Shown: positions 50,662-59,875 of the stretch, in pieces
Layout: the number at the start of each line of letters is the position of its first letter
Position numbering within the stretch: position 1 is the first letter of the stretch
Origin: an uncultured Gardnerella sp.
Lineage (GTDB): Bacteria > Actinomycetota > Actinomycetes > Actinomycetales > Bifidobacteriaceae
DNA length: 64,000 bases
Direction: 5' to 3'
NCBI GenBank assembly: GCA_947252975.1
Contig: CAMXWX010000002.1
Location: 14,575 to 78,574, forward strand
The notes under the pieces: model-generated
The model's input: the letters and a program-made list of their open reading frames with translations, nothing else
Database searches by the model: none
Told to the model about the DNA's origin: nothing
Program-made: the position numbers and the translations under genes

Positions 50662-52113
50662 ATGGCTGCAAAATCTTCTACTTATTACTTGTGCTCCGAA
50701 TGTGGTTGGAGTGGGTCAAAATGGTACGGCCGCTGCCCAGAATGCGGCGAATGGGGTACACTAAGCGAGTTTAGCGAGCCAAAGTTGCAAAGTGGCGTTT
50801 CTAAAGCTTTAAGATCGTCTAGAAATTCAAGAAGCGCAAAAGCTAACGCGATTGCTGCGTTAAACATCGATTCCAGCGTAGACGCACAGCCGATTAGCAG
50901 CATTCAAGCAGATAATGGAATTAGAATACACACGGGATTTAGCGAATTTGACCGCGTTTTAGGAGGAGGGCTTGTTCCAGGGTCCGTAACGCTTATAGCA
51001 GGCGAGCCAGGAATCGGAAAGTCTACTCTGCTTTTAGAAACCGCTGGAAAAGTAGCTAAAAATGGCGGCGAATCCACTCAAAGCAACGAGTCTGCAACAA
51101 ATTTAGTCTTATATATTTCTGGCGAAGAATCAAAGTCGCAAGTAAAATTGCGCGCGTCACGCATAAACGCTATAAGTCAAAATCTTCTTCTTGCTTCTAC
51201 AACAGACTTAAACACAGCTTTAGCATTAATCGAAAAGTATAAGCCAACACTTGCAATTGTTGATTCAGCACAAACTATTGTTTCTAGCGATGTTGATGGC
51301 ATTACAGGAGGCTCCACTCAAGTTAGAGAAGTAGCTAGCGCGCTTATTGACGTTGCTAAAACTTGTAATATTCCAGTGCTTTTAGTTGGTCACGTTACAA
51401 AAGACGGCTCGATTGCAGGCCCGCGCACGCTTGAGCATCTTGTAGACACAGTTTGCCAATTTGAAGGAGATAGTCAAACTGCATTGCGCATGCTTCGCGC
51501 TGTTAAAAATCGTTTTGGACCTACAGACGAAGTTGGATGCTTCGATATGAGCGGATGTGGTATTGAAGAAGTCCCCGACCCTTCTGGACTGTTTTTGTCT
51601 TCTAACGAGGATTGCAAAAACGAAGGCACATGCGTAACGCTTACTTTAGAGGGCAATCGAAGCCTTGCTATTGAGGTTCAAGCGCTTGTTACAGACTCTG
51701 TTCTACCTGCTCCTAGACGTGCGGTTTCGGGAGTAGATGCAAACAGAATCGCTATGCTTACAGCTGTTTTGTATAGGCATGGCGGATTGAATCTTCTTGC
51801 TAAAGACATTTACGTCTCTACGATTGCTGGCGCTAAGGCAAAAGAGCCTTCTTGCGATTTAGCAATAGTTGCATCTCTTGCAAGCGCTGCAAAAAATAAG
51901 CCAGTTTTGCCTTTTACATGCGCAATTGGCGAGATTAGCTTGACTGGCCAAGTTCGATCGGCTTCTAGAATGGAAACTAGACTTAAAGAAGCTGCAAGAA
52001 TTGGCTATAAACGTGCGATTGTTTGCCATTTGCAAAAAAAGATTCACGTTGCAGGAATTGATGTAGTTGAAGTAAATAATCTTAAAGAAGCGTTGAAAGC
52101 GCTGGGATTGTAG
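50662..52113 (+). CDS. radA: DNA repair protein RadA
   Basis: A 483-residue RecA-like repair factor for recombination intermediates. A C4 zinc finger (Cys11, Cys14, Cys25, Cys28) opens the protein. Walker A is GEPGIGKST, Walker B region LAIVDSAQTIV, the RadA-specific KNRFG occurs in AVKNRFGPTDEVG, and the C-terminal Lon-protease-like domain includes DLAIVASLASA. A Ser/Asn-rich insert follows Walker A. No clear SD before ATG 50662; TATAAA about 20 nt upstream may be a -10 box with a very short leader. It is closely followed by the SAHH-like gene. Confidence 0.95.
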   Translation: MAAKSSTYYLCSECGWSGSKWYGRCPECGEWGTLSEFSEPKLQSGVSKALRSSRNSRSAKANAIAALNIDSSVDAQPISSIQADNGIRIHTGFSEFDRVLGGGLVPGSVTLIAGEPGIGKSTLLLETAGKVAKNGGESTQSNESATNLVLYISGEESKSQVKLRASRINAISQNLLLASTTDLNTALALIEKYKPTLAIVDSAQTIVSSDVDGITGGSTQVREVASALIDVAKTCNIPVLLVGHVTKDGSIAGPRTLEHLVDTVCQFEGDSQTALRMLRAVKNRFGPTDEVGCFDMSGCGIEEVPDPSGLFLSSNEDCKNEGTCVTLTLEGNRSLAIEVQALVTDSVLPAPRRAVSGVDANRIAMLTAVLYRHGGLNLLAKDIYVSTIAGAKAKEPSCDLAIVASLASAAKNKPVLPFTCAIGEISLTGQVRSASRMETRLKEAARIGYKRAIVCHLQKKIHVAGIDVVEVNNLKEALKALGL

Positions 52114-52132
52114 GAGATTAATGGAGATTAAT

Positions 52133-53674
52133 ATGGTTGACTTTAGTAAATGGGCTTCGTTTACTTCGCAAAAAACTAATCGCTCGCTTGCAGGTTCACG
52201 AGTGTTTATCGAAGATGAAAATAAAGAAAACAACAACAGCAATAACATCAACAGCGGCAACAACGGCAACAATAGCAATGTGCAAAAATTCCTGCAAAAC
52301 GCGCAATCCTGGGGAATAATTCCCGTAAATTCTAAGGAAGATGCTGATTTTTGCGTAAAAATATGCGCAAAAAACCTAGAGACCACCGTAGACGCACCTA
52401 ATTTAAGCGGAAAAGATGCCATTGACTACGCGCAAAGCCACATGCCAGTAATGCGCACGCTACTTAACAATTTACAAGAAAACGGTCTTAATTTAGAAGG
52501 CGTTAGAATAGCTGTTTGCCTTGTTTTAGAGCCAAAAACAGCCGTGCTGCTAAGGGAGCTACACGCTCACGGAGCGATTGTTGGCGTATTTTGCGGCCCA
52601 GACGAAACCGACCAGAGAGTGGCAGATCAACTTAAAAAAGAGGGCATTTTAGTGCAAGCAAACCGCGATTGGTCTCCTGAGCAAACGCACGAAGGCGCTC
52701 TAAAACTTCTAGACGAAATACAGCCAGACATAATAATCGACGATGGTGCAAGTTTTGCGCGACTAGCAAGCCTAGAACGCCCACAAATCGCAGCAAATCT
52801 AATAGGCGTTGCCGAAGAAACAACAAGTGGAGTGCGCGCTTTTGAAGCAATGCAAAAAGCTGGGCACTTGCACTACCCCGTAATCGCAGTAAATAATAGC
52901 GCTCTAAAAACCGATTTTGACAATCGTCATGGAACTGGCGAAACATGCGTTACAACAATGCAACAAATTCTTGGAAGCGAATGCTTTGAAAACGCTAAAG
53001 TAACTGTTGTTGGATATGGACCAGTTGGCCGCGGATTTGCATTAAGAATACGCGCATTGGGTGCAAAAGTTACGATTTGCGATACAAATCCTGTTCAATC
53101 CTTACGCGCAGTTTTCGACGGATTTGAAGCTAAAAATCTTGAATGCGCTGTTAAAGAAAGCAATATAATTGTTTCTGCGACTGGAGTTCGTCACACTATT
53201 ACATTGCAAAATATGCAAAACATGCAAGAAAACGCAATTTTGGCTGTTATTGGTGGAATTGCAAACGAGATTGCACTAGACGAAATCCCTGATTTTAAGC
53301 CAGTTGTTGGAACAGCACAAAGAAAAATCCAAGTTCCGCGCGGTCCTCAAATTACGCTAATAAGCGAAGGAGACGGCACAAATTACACTACAGGCGGCGG
53401 AAATCCTATTGAGATTATGGACTTTAGTTTTGCTGTTCAAGTAAGCGCGGTTGCGTATTTGCTAGAGCACAATGGCAATAAAGACGGCAATAAAAATGGC
53501 AATAAAAATAACGATAATCGCCTTGATTCTGGAATCTACCAATTGCCAGAAAGCTCCGATAATCAAATAGCAAGAATCGCACTAGCAAAACGCGGATATA
53601 GCGCAAGCGAATCCAATAAAAACAACGGCTACAAGTGGGATTTAACGCGATTTGCGGAAGAAGCAAATAGTTAG
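52133..53674 (+). CDS. S-adenosylhomocysteinase (AhcY) family protein with Asn-rich inserts
   Basis: A 513-residue SAHH-family protein, which splits S-adenosylhomocysteine to adenosine and homocysteine using bound NAD. Visible: MPVMRTLLNNL, EETTSGVRAFEAMQKAG, NSALKTDFDNRHGTGE, the NAD-binding VVGYGPVGRGFALRIRALGA, and IVSATGVRHTIT. The C-terminal segment DFSFAVQVSAVAYLLE is typical. The classical C-terminal K(x)RY tail is replaced by Asn/Lys-rich repeats (NKDGNKNGNKNNDN). A second Asn-rich run (NNNSNNINSGNNGNNSN) lies near residue 35. Start 52133 has GGAG 6 nt upstream; 52121 is a possible alternative. Neighbouring genes support SAH metabolism. Confidence 0.85.
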   Translation: MVDFSKWASFTSQKTNRSLAGSRVFIEDENKENNNSNNINSGNNGNNSNVQKFLQNAQSWGIIPVNSKEDADFCVKICAKNLETTVDAPNLSGKDAIDYAQSHMPVMRTLLNNLQENGLNLEGVRIAVCLVLEPKTAVLLRELHAHGAIVGVFCGPDETDQRVADQLKKEGILVQANRDWSPEQTHEGALKLLDEIQPDIIIDDGASFARLASLERPQIAANLIGVAEETTSGVRAFEAMQKAGHLHYPVIAVNNSALKTDFDNRHGTGETCVTTMQQILGSECFENAKVTVVGYGPVGRGFALRIRALGAKVTICDTNPVQSLRAVFDGFEAKNLECAVKESNIIVSATGVRHTITLQNMQNMQENAILAVIGGIANEIALDEIPDFKPVVGTAQRKIQVPRGPQITLISEGDGTNYTTGGGNPIEIMDFSFAVQVSAVAYLLEHNGNKDGNKNGNKNNDNRLDSGIYQLPESSDNQIARIALAKRGYSASESNKNNGYKWDLTRFAEEANS

Positions 53675-53765
53675 CATAAATCAATTAACCAAATCATAAT
53701 AAATCTAAGCAATAATAGAATAAATAAAGCAAAAAGTAGTACAACGTAATTCCTTAAGGAACACA

Positions 53766-55187
53766 ATGCTTACAGACCCAATACGCAAACTTGCACACCC
53801 AACACCACTTAGCGAAGTCACACTATACAGTGCATCAATGGTTATTCCAGTAACGGGGCCAATAATCCCCGAAGGTGCCGTTGCTGTATCTAACGGACAC
53901 GTTGTTCACGTTGGAACACGTCAATGGGTTCTTAATATTCTAAAAGACGAGATGCCAAGCGATTCTTATATGCAAATGTTTAGAAATGAGAAACATTGGC
54001 ACGGCCTTATGACACCAGGTCTTATAAACGCACATACGCATTTGCAATACACAAATATGGCAAGCGTAGGACGCGGAGAATATAGAAATTTCCACGATTG
54101 GGAGCAAGGATTTAACGTTGTTTACGACAAGTTGCAAGAAGATAAACAAAAAAATCCATCGCTAACAACTTGGAAGACTTCTGCATACCAAGGCGCAAGA
54201 ATGATGGTGGAAGCTGGCACTAGCGCAGCTGCCGATATTGTAACCGATATTGAAGCGGTTGGAGCGCTTGCAAGCCAGGGAATGCACGGAATTGCCTATT
54301 GGGAGGTAATGGGCTGGAAAAACGTTGATTGGAAGGAAGAAGGCTACGCTAAGCTGCTAGAAATGCTTGGGCAAATGATGCACAACGGCAGCATACCGAG
54401 CATAGGTATTAGCCCACATGCGCCTTATAGTCTAGAAACAGAGCCGTTTGTGGATTTGCCAGACATTGCGCGCCAGCTAAACATGCGCTTGCACATACAC
54501 TTAGCGGAAACACCAATGGAAGCTGGAAATCACGCAGATACGCTAACTACGTATTCTGCACCAGATTGGAATAGCAATGTTTGGGAAAGCTATAGCGAAC
54601 TTAAATCGCACGGAATGACTGCATCTGCAATTCAGTTTTTGGATCAGCTTGGATCTTTAGGGCCAGACGTGCATATTGCGCACGGCGTTTGGGCGGACGG
54701 CGAAGACCGCAGGATTTTACGCCAGCGCGGAGTTGGAGTGGCACTTTGCCCAAGGTCCAATCGCATTACTGTTACAGAGCGAGACGCGCCGATTCGCGAT
54801 TACATGGAAGAAGGAAACTTACTTGCAATTGGTACAGATTCCCTATCTTCTTCCCCATCTTTAGACGTTTTAGACGATGCTGCAAAAATCTACGACCTAG
54901 CAACAGCACAAGGATATAGAAAAGATGATTTAACACATCGAATTATCCGCATGCTTACTTTAGGCGGCGCAAGCGTTATGGGCTTGCACGTAGGGCCGCA
55001 CAGAATTGGCCAAATTAATGCTGGTGCAACAGCAGACCTGGCGTTCTTTAACATTCCAACAGACACAAGCTCGCCGCAAGGAGTTGAAGAGACTTTGCAC
55101 AATTTTGTTCGTCACGGCGCAGGAAGCGCAAAAGCAACTGTAATATCTGGAAATCTTGTGTACAATAATGGCGCTTTTGCGCAATAA
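53766..55187 (+). CDS. Amidohydrolase: S-adenosylhomocysteine/5'-methylthioadenosine deaminase-like
   Basis: A 473-residue metal-dependent deaminase of the MtaD/SsnA/TrzA family. Metal ligands: HxH in GLINAHTHLQ, His in HIHLAETPME, His in GISPHAPYS-linked segment, and the Asp in LAIGTDSLSSSPSLD. RSNRITVT is also typical. It could deaminate SAH, MTA or adenosine to the inosyl form. It follows the SAHH-like gene by 91 nt; AAGGAA lies 5 nt before ATG 53766. Guanine deaminase-like activity is an alternative. Confidence 0.85.
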   Translation: MLTDPIRKLAHPTPLSEVTLYSASMVIPVTGPIIPEGAVAVSNGHVVHVGTRQWVLNILKDEMPSDSYMQMFRNEKHWHGLMTPGLINAHTHLQYTNMASVGRGEYRNFHDWEQGFNVVYDKLQEDKQKNPSLTTWKTSAYQGARMMVEAGTSAAADIVTDIEAVGALASQGMHGIAYWEVMGWKNVDWKEEGYAKLLEMLGQMMHNGSIPSIGISPHAPYSLETEPFVDLPDIARQLNMRLHIHLAETPMEAGNHADTLTTYSAPDWNSNVWESYSELKSHGMTASAIQFLDQLGSLGPDVHIAHGVWADGEDRRILRQRGVGVALCPRSNRITVTERDAPIRDYMEEGNLLAIGTDSLSSSPSLDVLDDAAKIYDLATAQGYRKDDLTHRIIRMLTLGGASVMGLHVGPHRIGQINAGATADLAFFNIPTDTSSPQGVEETLHNFVRHGAGSAKATVISGNLVYNNGAFAQ

Positions 55188-55238
55188 GTCTTGACTAATA
55201 AGTCTCGCAAAATAAATCAGAAAATATCAGGAGATATT

Positions 55239-55784
55239 ATGAGCATTAAATTAGAAGATATGAGCGATTACGCAAAAAATCTTGTTAAAGAATTGCACTT
55301 AGAAGCACACCCAGAAGGCGGATGGTACGCTCGCGATTGGCAAGCAGCACAGTTATATAGCGCAAATAACAGCACAGACGCGAGCGCAGACGCGAGCGCA
55401 AACGCGACTAATACACAAGTTGACGAAAACTCCGCAGCCAGCGCTCCAAGACCACTAGCATCGCTTATTTATTTTCTTTTACCAGCTGGCGATTCAAGCG
55501 CGTGGCATAAAGTTGATGCAGACGAGATTTGGTTTTGGCATGGCCCAGCAAATCTTACGATTGAACTTGGCGGATGCAGCCAAAATCCTTGCGCAGAGGC
55601 TGATTTGCAACGTTTTACTCTGGGAAACACTAAAGATGGTAACGATTTACTTACGCGCGGTCATCTTGTGATTCCTGCTGGAACATGGCAGCGAACTGTA
55701 CCTAGCAACGCAGATGTATTGGTGTCTTGCGTTGTAAGCCCTGGCTTTACTTTTAGCGGATTTAATTTAGCGTCTAAAAACTAG
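55239..55784 (+). CDS. Cupin family protein (DUF985/cupin_5)
   Basis: A 181-residue single-domain cupin. Diagnostic: LHLEAHPEGGWYARDW, SLIYFLLPAGDSSAWHKVDADEIWFWHGP (split here by position, about 88-115) and HLVIPAGTWQRTVP; metal or ligand binding uses the His/Glu pattern HKVDADE. A 40-residue Asn/Ala/Thr/Asp-rich insert with repeated NASADAS-type words interrupts the first strands. GGAG lies 6-7 nt before ATG 55239. Function of cupin_5 proteins is poorly known. It is in line with the amidohydrolase. Confidence 0.88.
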   Translation: MSIKLEDMSDYAKNLVKELHLEAHPEGGWYARDWQAAQLYSANNSTDASADASANATNTQVDENSAASAPRPLASLIYFLLPAGDSSAWHKVDADEIWFWHGPANLTIELGGCSQNPCAEADLQRFTLGNTKDGNDLLTRGHLVIPAGTWQRTVPSNADVLVSCVVSPGFTFSGFNLASKN

Positions 55785-55806
55785 TATGCTACTTTGAAGG
55801 CGTAAG

Positions 55807-56658
55807 CTATTTAACAAGCGCGTTCAAAACGCTCAAAGTCAAGCTTCCAGCGCGATTTGCAGCAAGAACTAAATCGTCTTTATGCGCATCAAGCGATTCG
55901 TAAGATTCTCCGCAACGATTACTCATTGCGCGAATCGCAAGGAACGGCACGCTATTTTTAGCTGCAATATGCGCTACTGCAGCGCCTTCCATCTCTTCGC
56001 AATCGCCAAAAACTTCTTCGCGAACTGCATCTAGAACCTTTGGATCTGTGTTAAATTGGTCGCTTGTTGCTATGTTTCCGCAAACGTATGCAACGCCATT
56101 TTCGCTCTTATTAGACGCGCTTTGCTTAGATTCCGCGGAAAAATCGCAAGCAGCCGAAGATGATTCTTGCAAAGACTTTTCAAGCCTAAAGCCTAATAAC
56201 TTCGCTTGATTTGCCGCTAAATCGCATAACTTTGAGTCCGATTCAAAAACTTCTTTGTATGGAGCACAATCTGCAATAATTTGTGTATTTGTTTCTAGAT
56301 AGTGAAGATTCTTGCCTATAACAATGTCTCCAACATTAAGACGCGGATTTAATGCGCCTGCGATTCCGCTAAAAATCAACACTTGTGGCTTAGCTTCGAT
56401 TATAAGAGCCTGAGCTGCTGCAGCTGCAGCACACTTTCCCATTCCAGCAATGCATATTGTAAGAACTGCTTTATTGCATTTGTTATTAGACGCGATTTTA
56501 CCTTGAATAAAAGTAACACCGTAATCTTGCCAAGACTTATATTCGCCACTAAACGCTTGCAAAATAGGCTGAGCCTCTTTTTGAAGTGCCACTATAATCG
56601 CAAGTTTTGAAAGATTACTAAAATCGCCAGAATTACCGATTGAAAATTCCTTTTGCAT
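55807..56658 (-). CDS. mtnN: 5'-methylthioadenosine/S-adenosylhomocysteine nucleosidase
   Basis: A 283-residue PNP/UDP-family nucleosidase that cleaves MTA and SAH to adenine and the thioribose product. Blocks: AIIVALQKEAQPILQ, FSGIAGALNPRLNVGDIVIG and CEEMEGAAVAHIAAKNSVPF, with the catalytic Asp near AIRAMSNRCGE where the usual IRaiSD is IRAMSN, so the Asp position reads Asn. This substitution may lower activity or shift specificity. A Ser/Ala/Asn insert sits near residue 165-190. It converges with the cupin gene, 22 nt apart. GGGGAG precedes ATG 56658. Confidence 0.85.
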   Translation of the reverse strand: MQKEFSIGNSGDFSNLSKLAIIVALQKEAQPILQAFSGEYKSWQDYGVTFIQGKIASNNKCNKAVLTICIAGMGKCAAAAAAQALIIEAKPQVLIFSGIAGALNPRLNVGDIVIGKNLHYLETNTQIIADCAPYKEVFESDSKLCDLAANQAKLLGFRLEKSLQESSSAACDFSAESKQSASNKSENGVAYVCGNIATSDQFNTDPKVLDAVREEVFGDCEEMEGAAVAHIAAKNSVPFLAIRAMSNRCGESYESLDAHKDDLVLAANRAGSLTLSVLNALVK

Positions 56659-57054
56659 AGTCTCCCCTAAAATAAGTTCGATAAGTCTAATCTAATAAAA
56701 TCTAACAAAATCAAATATAGTCAAACATAATCAAATACAACCAAATACAGTCAAATACTTATGATTCTAAAATCGTAAAGACACGCTGCAACAACACAAC
56801 ACGCCGCAACACACCGATTGTAACCGTTACTTAACATTTACAAAATTGAACATAAGTAGAGCAAATTTACGCCATTAAATCAACAAAATATAGCACGTTA
56901 TAAACAATCACGATAACAATTCTGTAACAATTAAGCCTTAAATGCATCTATCGTCTTATAAACTATCAAATGTACGGCCGCAAAACCTACTTAAATCGCT
57001 TAAAAAACGAATAAGCGAAAAAATTTAAGGTTTTAGCAAAAACAAGGAGAAAAA
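56659..57054. other. Gap upstream of the amino-acid ABC operon
   Basis: The left part (56690-56765) is an imperfect tandem repeat of AATCAAATAC-like 10-11-bp words. A small palindrome GTAACCGTTAC lies at 56820-56830. The right part is AT-rich and should hold the promoter of the binding-protein gene, but no pair of boxes stands out. Confidence 0.45.
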
Positions 57055-57924
57055 ATGGCTATTTTCGTACATAACAACTTGCACACTAACCGCGTAGCAA
57101 TCGCAGCTACTAAAATCGCTGCAGCAGCATTAGCCGTTGCATCAATGGTTAGCACAGCGGCATGCGGAAGCCAAAACGCACAAGATCCAAATCAAAAGAC
57201 GATCACTCCAGGCGTTTTGACAATCGGCACAGCTCAGCCAACTTACACACCTTGGATGTACGATAACAAGCCAGAAAACGGCAAGGGATACGAATCCGCA
57301 GTAGCATACGCTGTTGCAAAGAAACTTGGCTACGGCAAAGACAAGGTTAAGTGGGTTCGCACAACCTTCGACTCCGCAGTAACTCCAGGCCCAAAGGACT
57401 TTGATTTTAACCTTCAGCAGTTCTCTATTACCGAGGAACGCAAGAAGGCAGTAGACTTTTCGCCAAGCTACTACAACGCAACTCAAGGCGTTGTTGTTAA
57501 AAAAGACAGCAAGTTTGCTAACGCAAAGACTTTAGCAGATCTTAAAACCGCGCAGATTGGCGCAATGGTTGGAACAACAAGCTACAGCTTTGCTAAAGAC
57601 AAGATTAAGAGCGATATTCAAACCTTTAACGATAACGACGCTTTGGTTCAGGCTCTTGACTCTAAGCAAATCGACGCACTTGTTATAGATACTCCATCTT
57701 CTGTGAACATTGTTCGCAGTAAGCAAGTTAAGGATGGTGTTGTTCTTGGACAGATTGCAGGATCGGAAGATAAGGAAGGAACTGGCCTTGTTCTTCCAAA
57801 AGGATCTAAGCTTACTGCAGACGTTACTAAGGCTGTGAATGCTCTAGAAAAAGATGGCACTTTGAAGAAGCTTCAAGAAAAGTGGCTTGCAGAGTACACA
57901 ACTGATGTGCCAGTTCTTAAGTAA
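57055..57924 (+). CDS. Amino-acid ABC transporter substrate-binding lipoprotein
   Basis: A 289-residue extracytoplasmic solute-binding protein of family 3 (polar amino acids). The signal peptide ends with a lipobox-like STAACGS, with the acylated Cys at about 37. The mature part has PWMYDNKPENGKGYESAVAYAVAKKLG, DFNLQQFSITEERKKAVDFSPSYY, and IGAMVGTTSYSFAKD, the typical domain order. AAGGAG lies 6-7 nt before ATG 57055. It precedes a permease and a GlnQ-type ATPase. Glutamine, glutamate or another polar amino acid is likely; exact ligand unknown. Confidence 0.93.
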   Translation: MAIFVHNNLHTNRVAIAATKIAAAALAVASMVSTAACGSQNAQDPNQKTITPGVLTIGTAQPTYTPWMYDNKPENGKGYESAVAYAVAKKLGYGKDKVKWVRTTFDSAVTPGPKDFDFNLQQFSITEERKKAVDFSPSYYNATQGVVVKKDSKFANAKTLADLKTAQIGAMVGTTSYSFAKDKIKSDIQTFNDNDALVQALDSKQIDALVIDTPSSVNIVRSKQVKDGVVLGQIAGSEDKEGTGLVLPKGSKLTADVTKAVNALEKDGTLKKLQEKWLAEYTTDVPVLK

Positions 57925-58010
57925 ATTGATCTAAATTAAATCAAACAAAATAGATTAAAAATAGATCAAAATAAATAAAAATCGTACCAACGTCATTACC
58001 AATACGCATT

Positions 58011-58057
58011 ATTGTAAGCAATTTGTAACCCAATCGTCACATAAAAGTGCTTACAAT
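58011..58057. promoter_or_regulatory. Inverted repeat before the amino-acid permease gene
   Basis: ATTGTAAGCA (58011-58020) and TGCTTACAAT (58048-58057) are perfect 10-bp arms around a 27-nt centre. The centre contains TTGTAACCCAATCGTCACA. It could be a paired operator or a hairpin controlling permease expression relative to the binding protein. Confidence 0.4.
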
Positions 58058-58100
58058 AGTGCGTATCATTCATTATGTCGAAAGGCTCAGGCTACCGCCA

Positions 58101-59051
58101 ATGACAGTACTTAACGGCAGTACAACAGATTCTGCAAGCAACGAATCAAATAAGTTACTCACTAATGCGTCGTCACTATCTAGCGCTAATACGGCATTAG
58201 ATGAAGGAACGTGCGCTTTAAGCAATATCGAGCTTGAGCGCAGAGCAATACGCAAAAAACAGAATCTTAAATCTGTTTTAACAAGCATAATAAGCACTTT
58301 AGTATTGCTTGGCGTGTGCATTGCGGCGCTTGCAATGAGCCCTGGTTGGCCAAGAGTGCGCGAAACGTTCTTTTCTGGCAAATACTTTATGCTATCTTTG
58401 CCATCTGTTTTGCAAGGCTTAATGCTTAATTTGCAAGTGCTTGTGTTTGCTGTAATAGGAGTTGCAATACTTGGAACTTTAATCGCAGTTATTCGCACAA
58501 GCGTAAGCCCAATGCTTTTCCCATTGCGCGCTATAGCGCAATTCTACACAACTATTATGCGCGGCATACCAATGCTTGTTGTGCTTTACTTAATCGGCTT
58601 TGGCATACCAGGATTACAGCTTTTTGGGCGCATTCCACCAGCAATACTCGGCACAATCGCCATTGTTATGAGCTACTCAGCATACGTTGGAGAGGTATTG
58701 CGCGCAGGATTTGAAGACGTACACCCTTCTATGCGAGCATCTGCAAGGTCTCTTGGCTTAACATCTGGTCAAACTGTGCGATTAGTGGTAATTCCTCTTG
58801 GCTTAAGAAAAGTGGCTCCTGCATTAATGAACGACTTTATATCTATGCAAAAAGATGCAGGACTTATATCGGTTTTGGGCGCTGTAGACGCTGTTCGAGC
58901 CGCTCAAATATCTGTTGCAACTTCTTATAACTTCACTCCATACGTTGTAGCAAGCGTTGTGTTTATAGCGCTAAGCATTCCGTTTATTGTTCTAAACGAT
59001 TGGTATACAGCAAGACTTCGCAAGCGCGAGCTAAACGGAGGAACTGTGTGA
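58101..59051 (+). CDS. Polar amino-acid ABC transporter permease
   Basis: A 316-residue permease of the HisM/GlnP type. A hydrophilic N-terminal region of about 60 residues is followed by five helices. The permease signature SAYVGEVLRAGFEDVHPSMRASARSLGLTS is split around the EAA-like loop (about 205-235), with RGIPMLVVLYLIGFG upstream. Start is uncertain: ATG 58101 (MTVLNG) is chosen; a longer in-frame start at 58047 has no ribosome-binding site and would overlap the inverted repeat. Its TGA overlaps the ATPase start (TGATG). Confidence 0.87.
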   Translation: MTVLNGSTTDSASNESNKLLTNASSLSSANTALDEGTCALSNIELERRAIRKKQNLKSVLTSIISTLVLLGVCIAALAMSPGWPRVRETFFSGKYFMLSLPSVLQGLMLNLQVLVFAVIGVAILGTLIAVIRTSVSPMLFPLRAIAQFYTTIMRGIPMLVVLYLIGFGIPGLQLFGRIPPAILGTIAIVMSYSAYVGEVLRAGFEDVHPSMRASARSLGLTSGQTVRLVVIPLGLRKVAPALMNDFISMQKDAGLISVLGAVDAVRAAQISVATSYNFTPYVVASVVFIALSIPFIVLNDWYTARLRKRELNGGTV

Positions 59052-59875
59052 TGAGTAACGTAACAAATCAAAAGGTAAATCAACAAATGAGTGATTACAC
59101 AAACACAAGCAATCAAACAAATGCAAGCGATAACACGGATTCAACCCCAGTTTTGCGCTTAAGCAATATTCGAAAATCGTATAACTCAACGCCTGTTCTT
59201 AAAGGTATTTCTTTTGATATTGCGCCTCACGAAGTGGTGGCTCTTTTAGGGCCTTCTGGAAGTGGCAAATCTACTCTTATGAAGTGCATTAATTTGCTTG
59301 AGCGAGTAGACGACGGTCAAGTTTGGCTTGGAAACACAGATATTACAGACCCACGCATAAATCAAGATCAAATTAGATCTCAAATCGGAGTTGTGTTCCA
59401 GCAATTCAATCTTTTTACGCATATGAGTGTTTTAGATAACGTAACTCTTGCTGCGCGAAAAGTTCATCATTGGAGCAAAGATCGCGCAGAAAGCCGCGCA
59501 ATGGAGCTTCTATCTAGGATTAAGCTAGAAAATAAAGCAAAATCCTACCCAGATCAGCTTTCGGGCGGACAGCAGCAGCGAGTGGCGATTGCTCGCGCGC
59601 TTATGACAAGCCCACAACTTCTGCTTCTAGACGAGATTACTTCCGCGCTAGACCCAATGCTTGTTGGCGAAGTTCTAGACATGGTTGCAGAGCTAAAGCA
59701 GCAAGGAACAACCATTTTAATGGCCACTCACGAGATGCATTTTGCTCACGAAGCTGCCGACAGAGTAGTTTTGCTTAGAAACGGCGTTGTTGCAGAAAAC
59801 GGCACGCCGTACGAAGTTATGGACGCTTGCAGCGACCCAGAAACGCAAAACTTCTTTAAATCATTCCGACACTAG
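59051..59875 (+). CDS. Polar amino-acid ABC transporter ATPase (GlnQ-type)
   Basis: A 274-residue ATPase. Walker A is GPSGSGKST, Q-loop VFQQFNLFTHM, signature LSGGQQQRVAIARAL, Walker B LLLLDEITSALD and H-loop ATHEMHFAHE. The first 30 residues are Asn/Ser/Thr-rich and variable. Start ATG 59051 overlaps the permease stop by one base, with GGAGG at about 8 nt. It energises the importer with the upstream binding protein and permease. The 3' end overlaps ribF convergently by 15 nt. Confidence 0.95.
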   Translation: MSNVTNQKVNQQMSDYTNTSNQTNASDNTDSTPVLRLSNIRKSYNSTPVLKGISFDIAPHEVVALLGPSGSGKSTLMKCINLLERVDDGQVWLGNTDITDPRINQDQIRSQIGVVFQQFNLFTHMSVLDNVTLAARKVHHWSKDRAESRAMELLSRIKLENKAKSYPDQLSGGQQQRVAIARALMTSPQLLLLDEITSALDPMLVGEVLDMVAELKQQGTTILMATHEMHFAHEAADRVVLLRNGVVAENGTPYEVMDACSDPETQNFFKSFRH

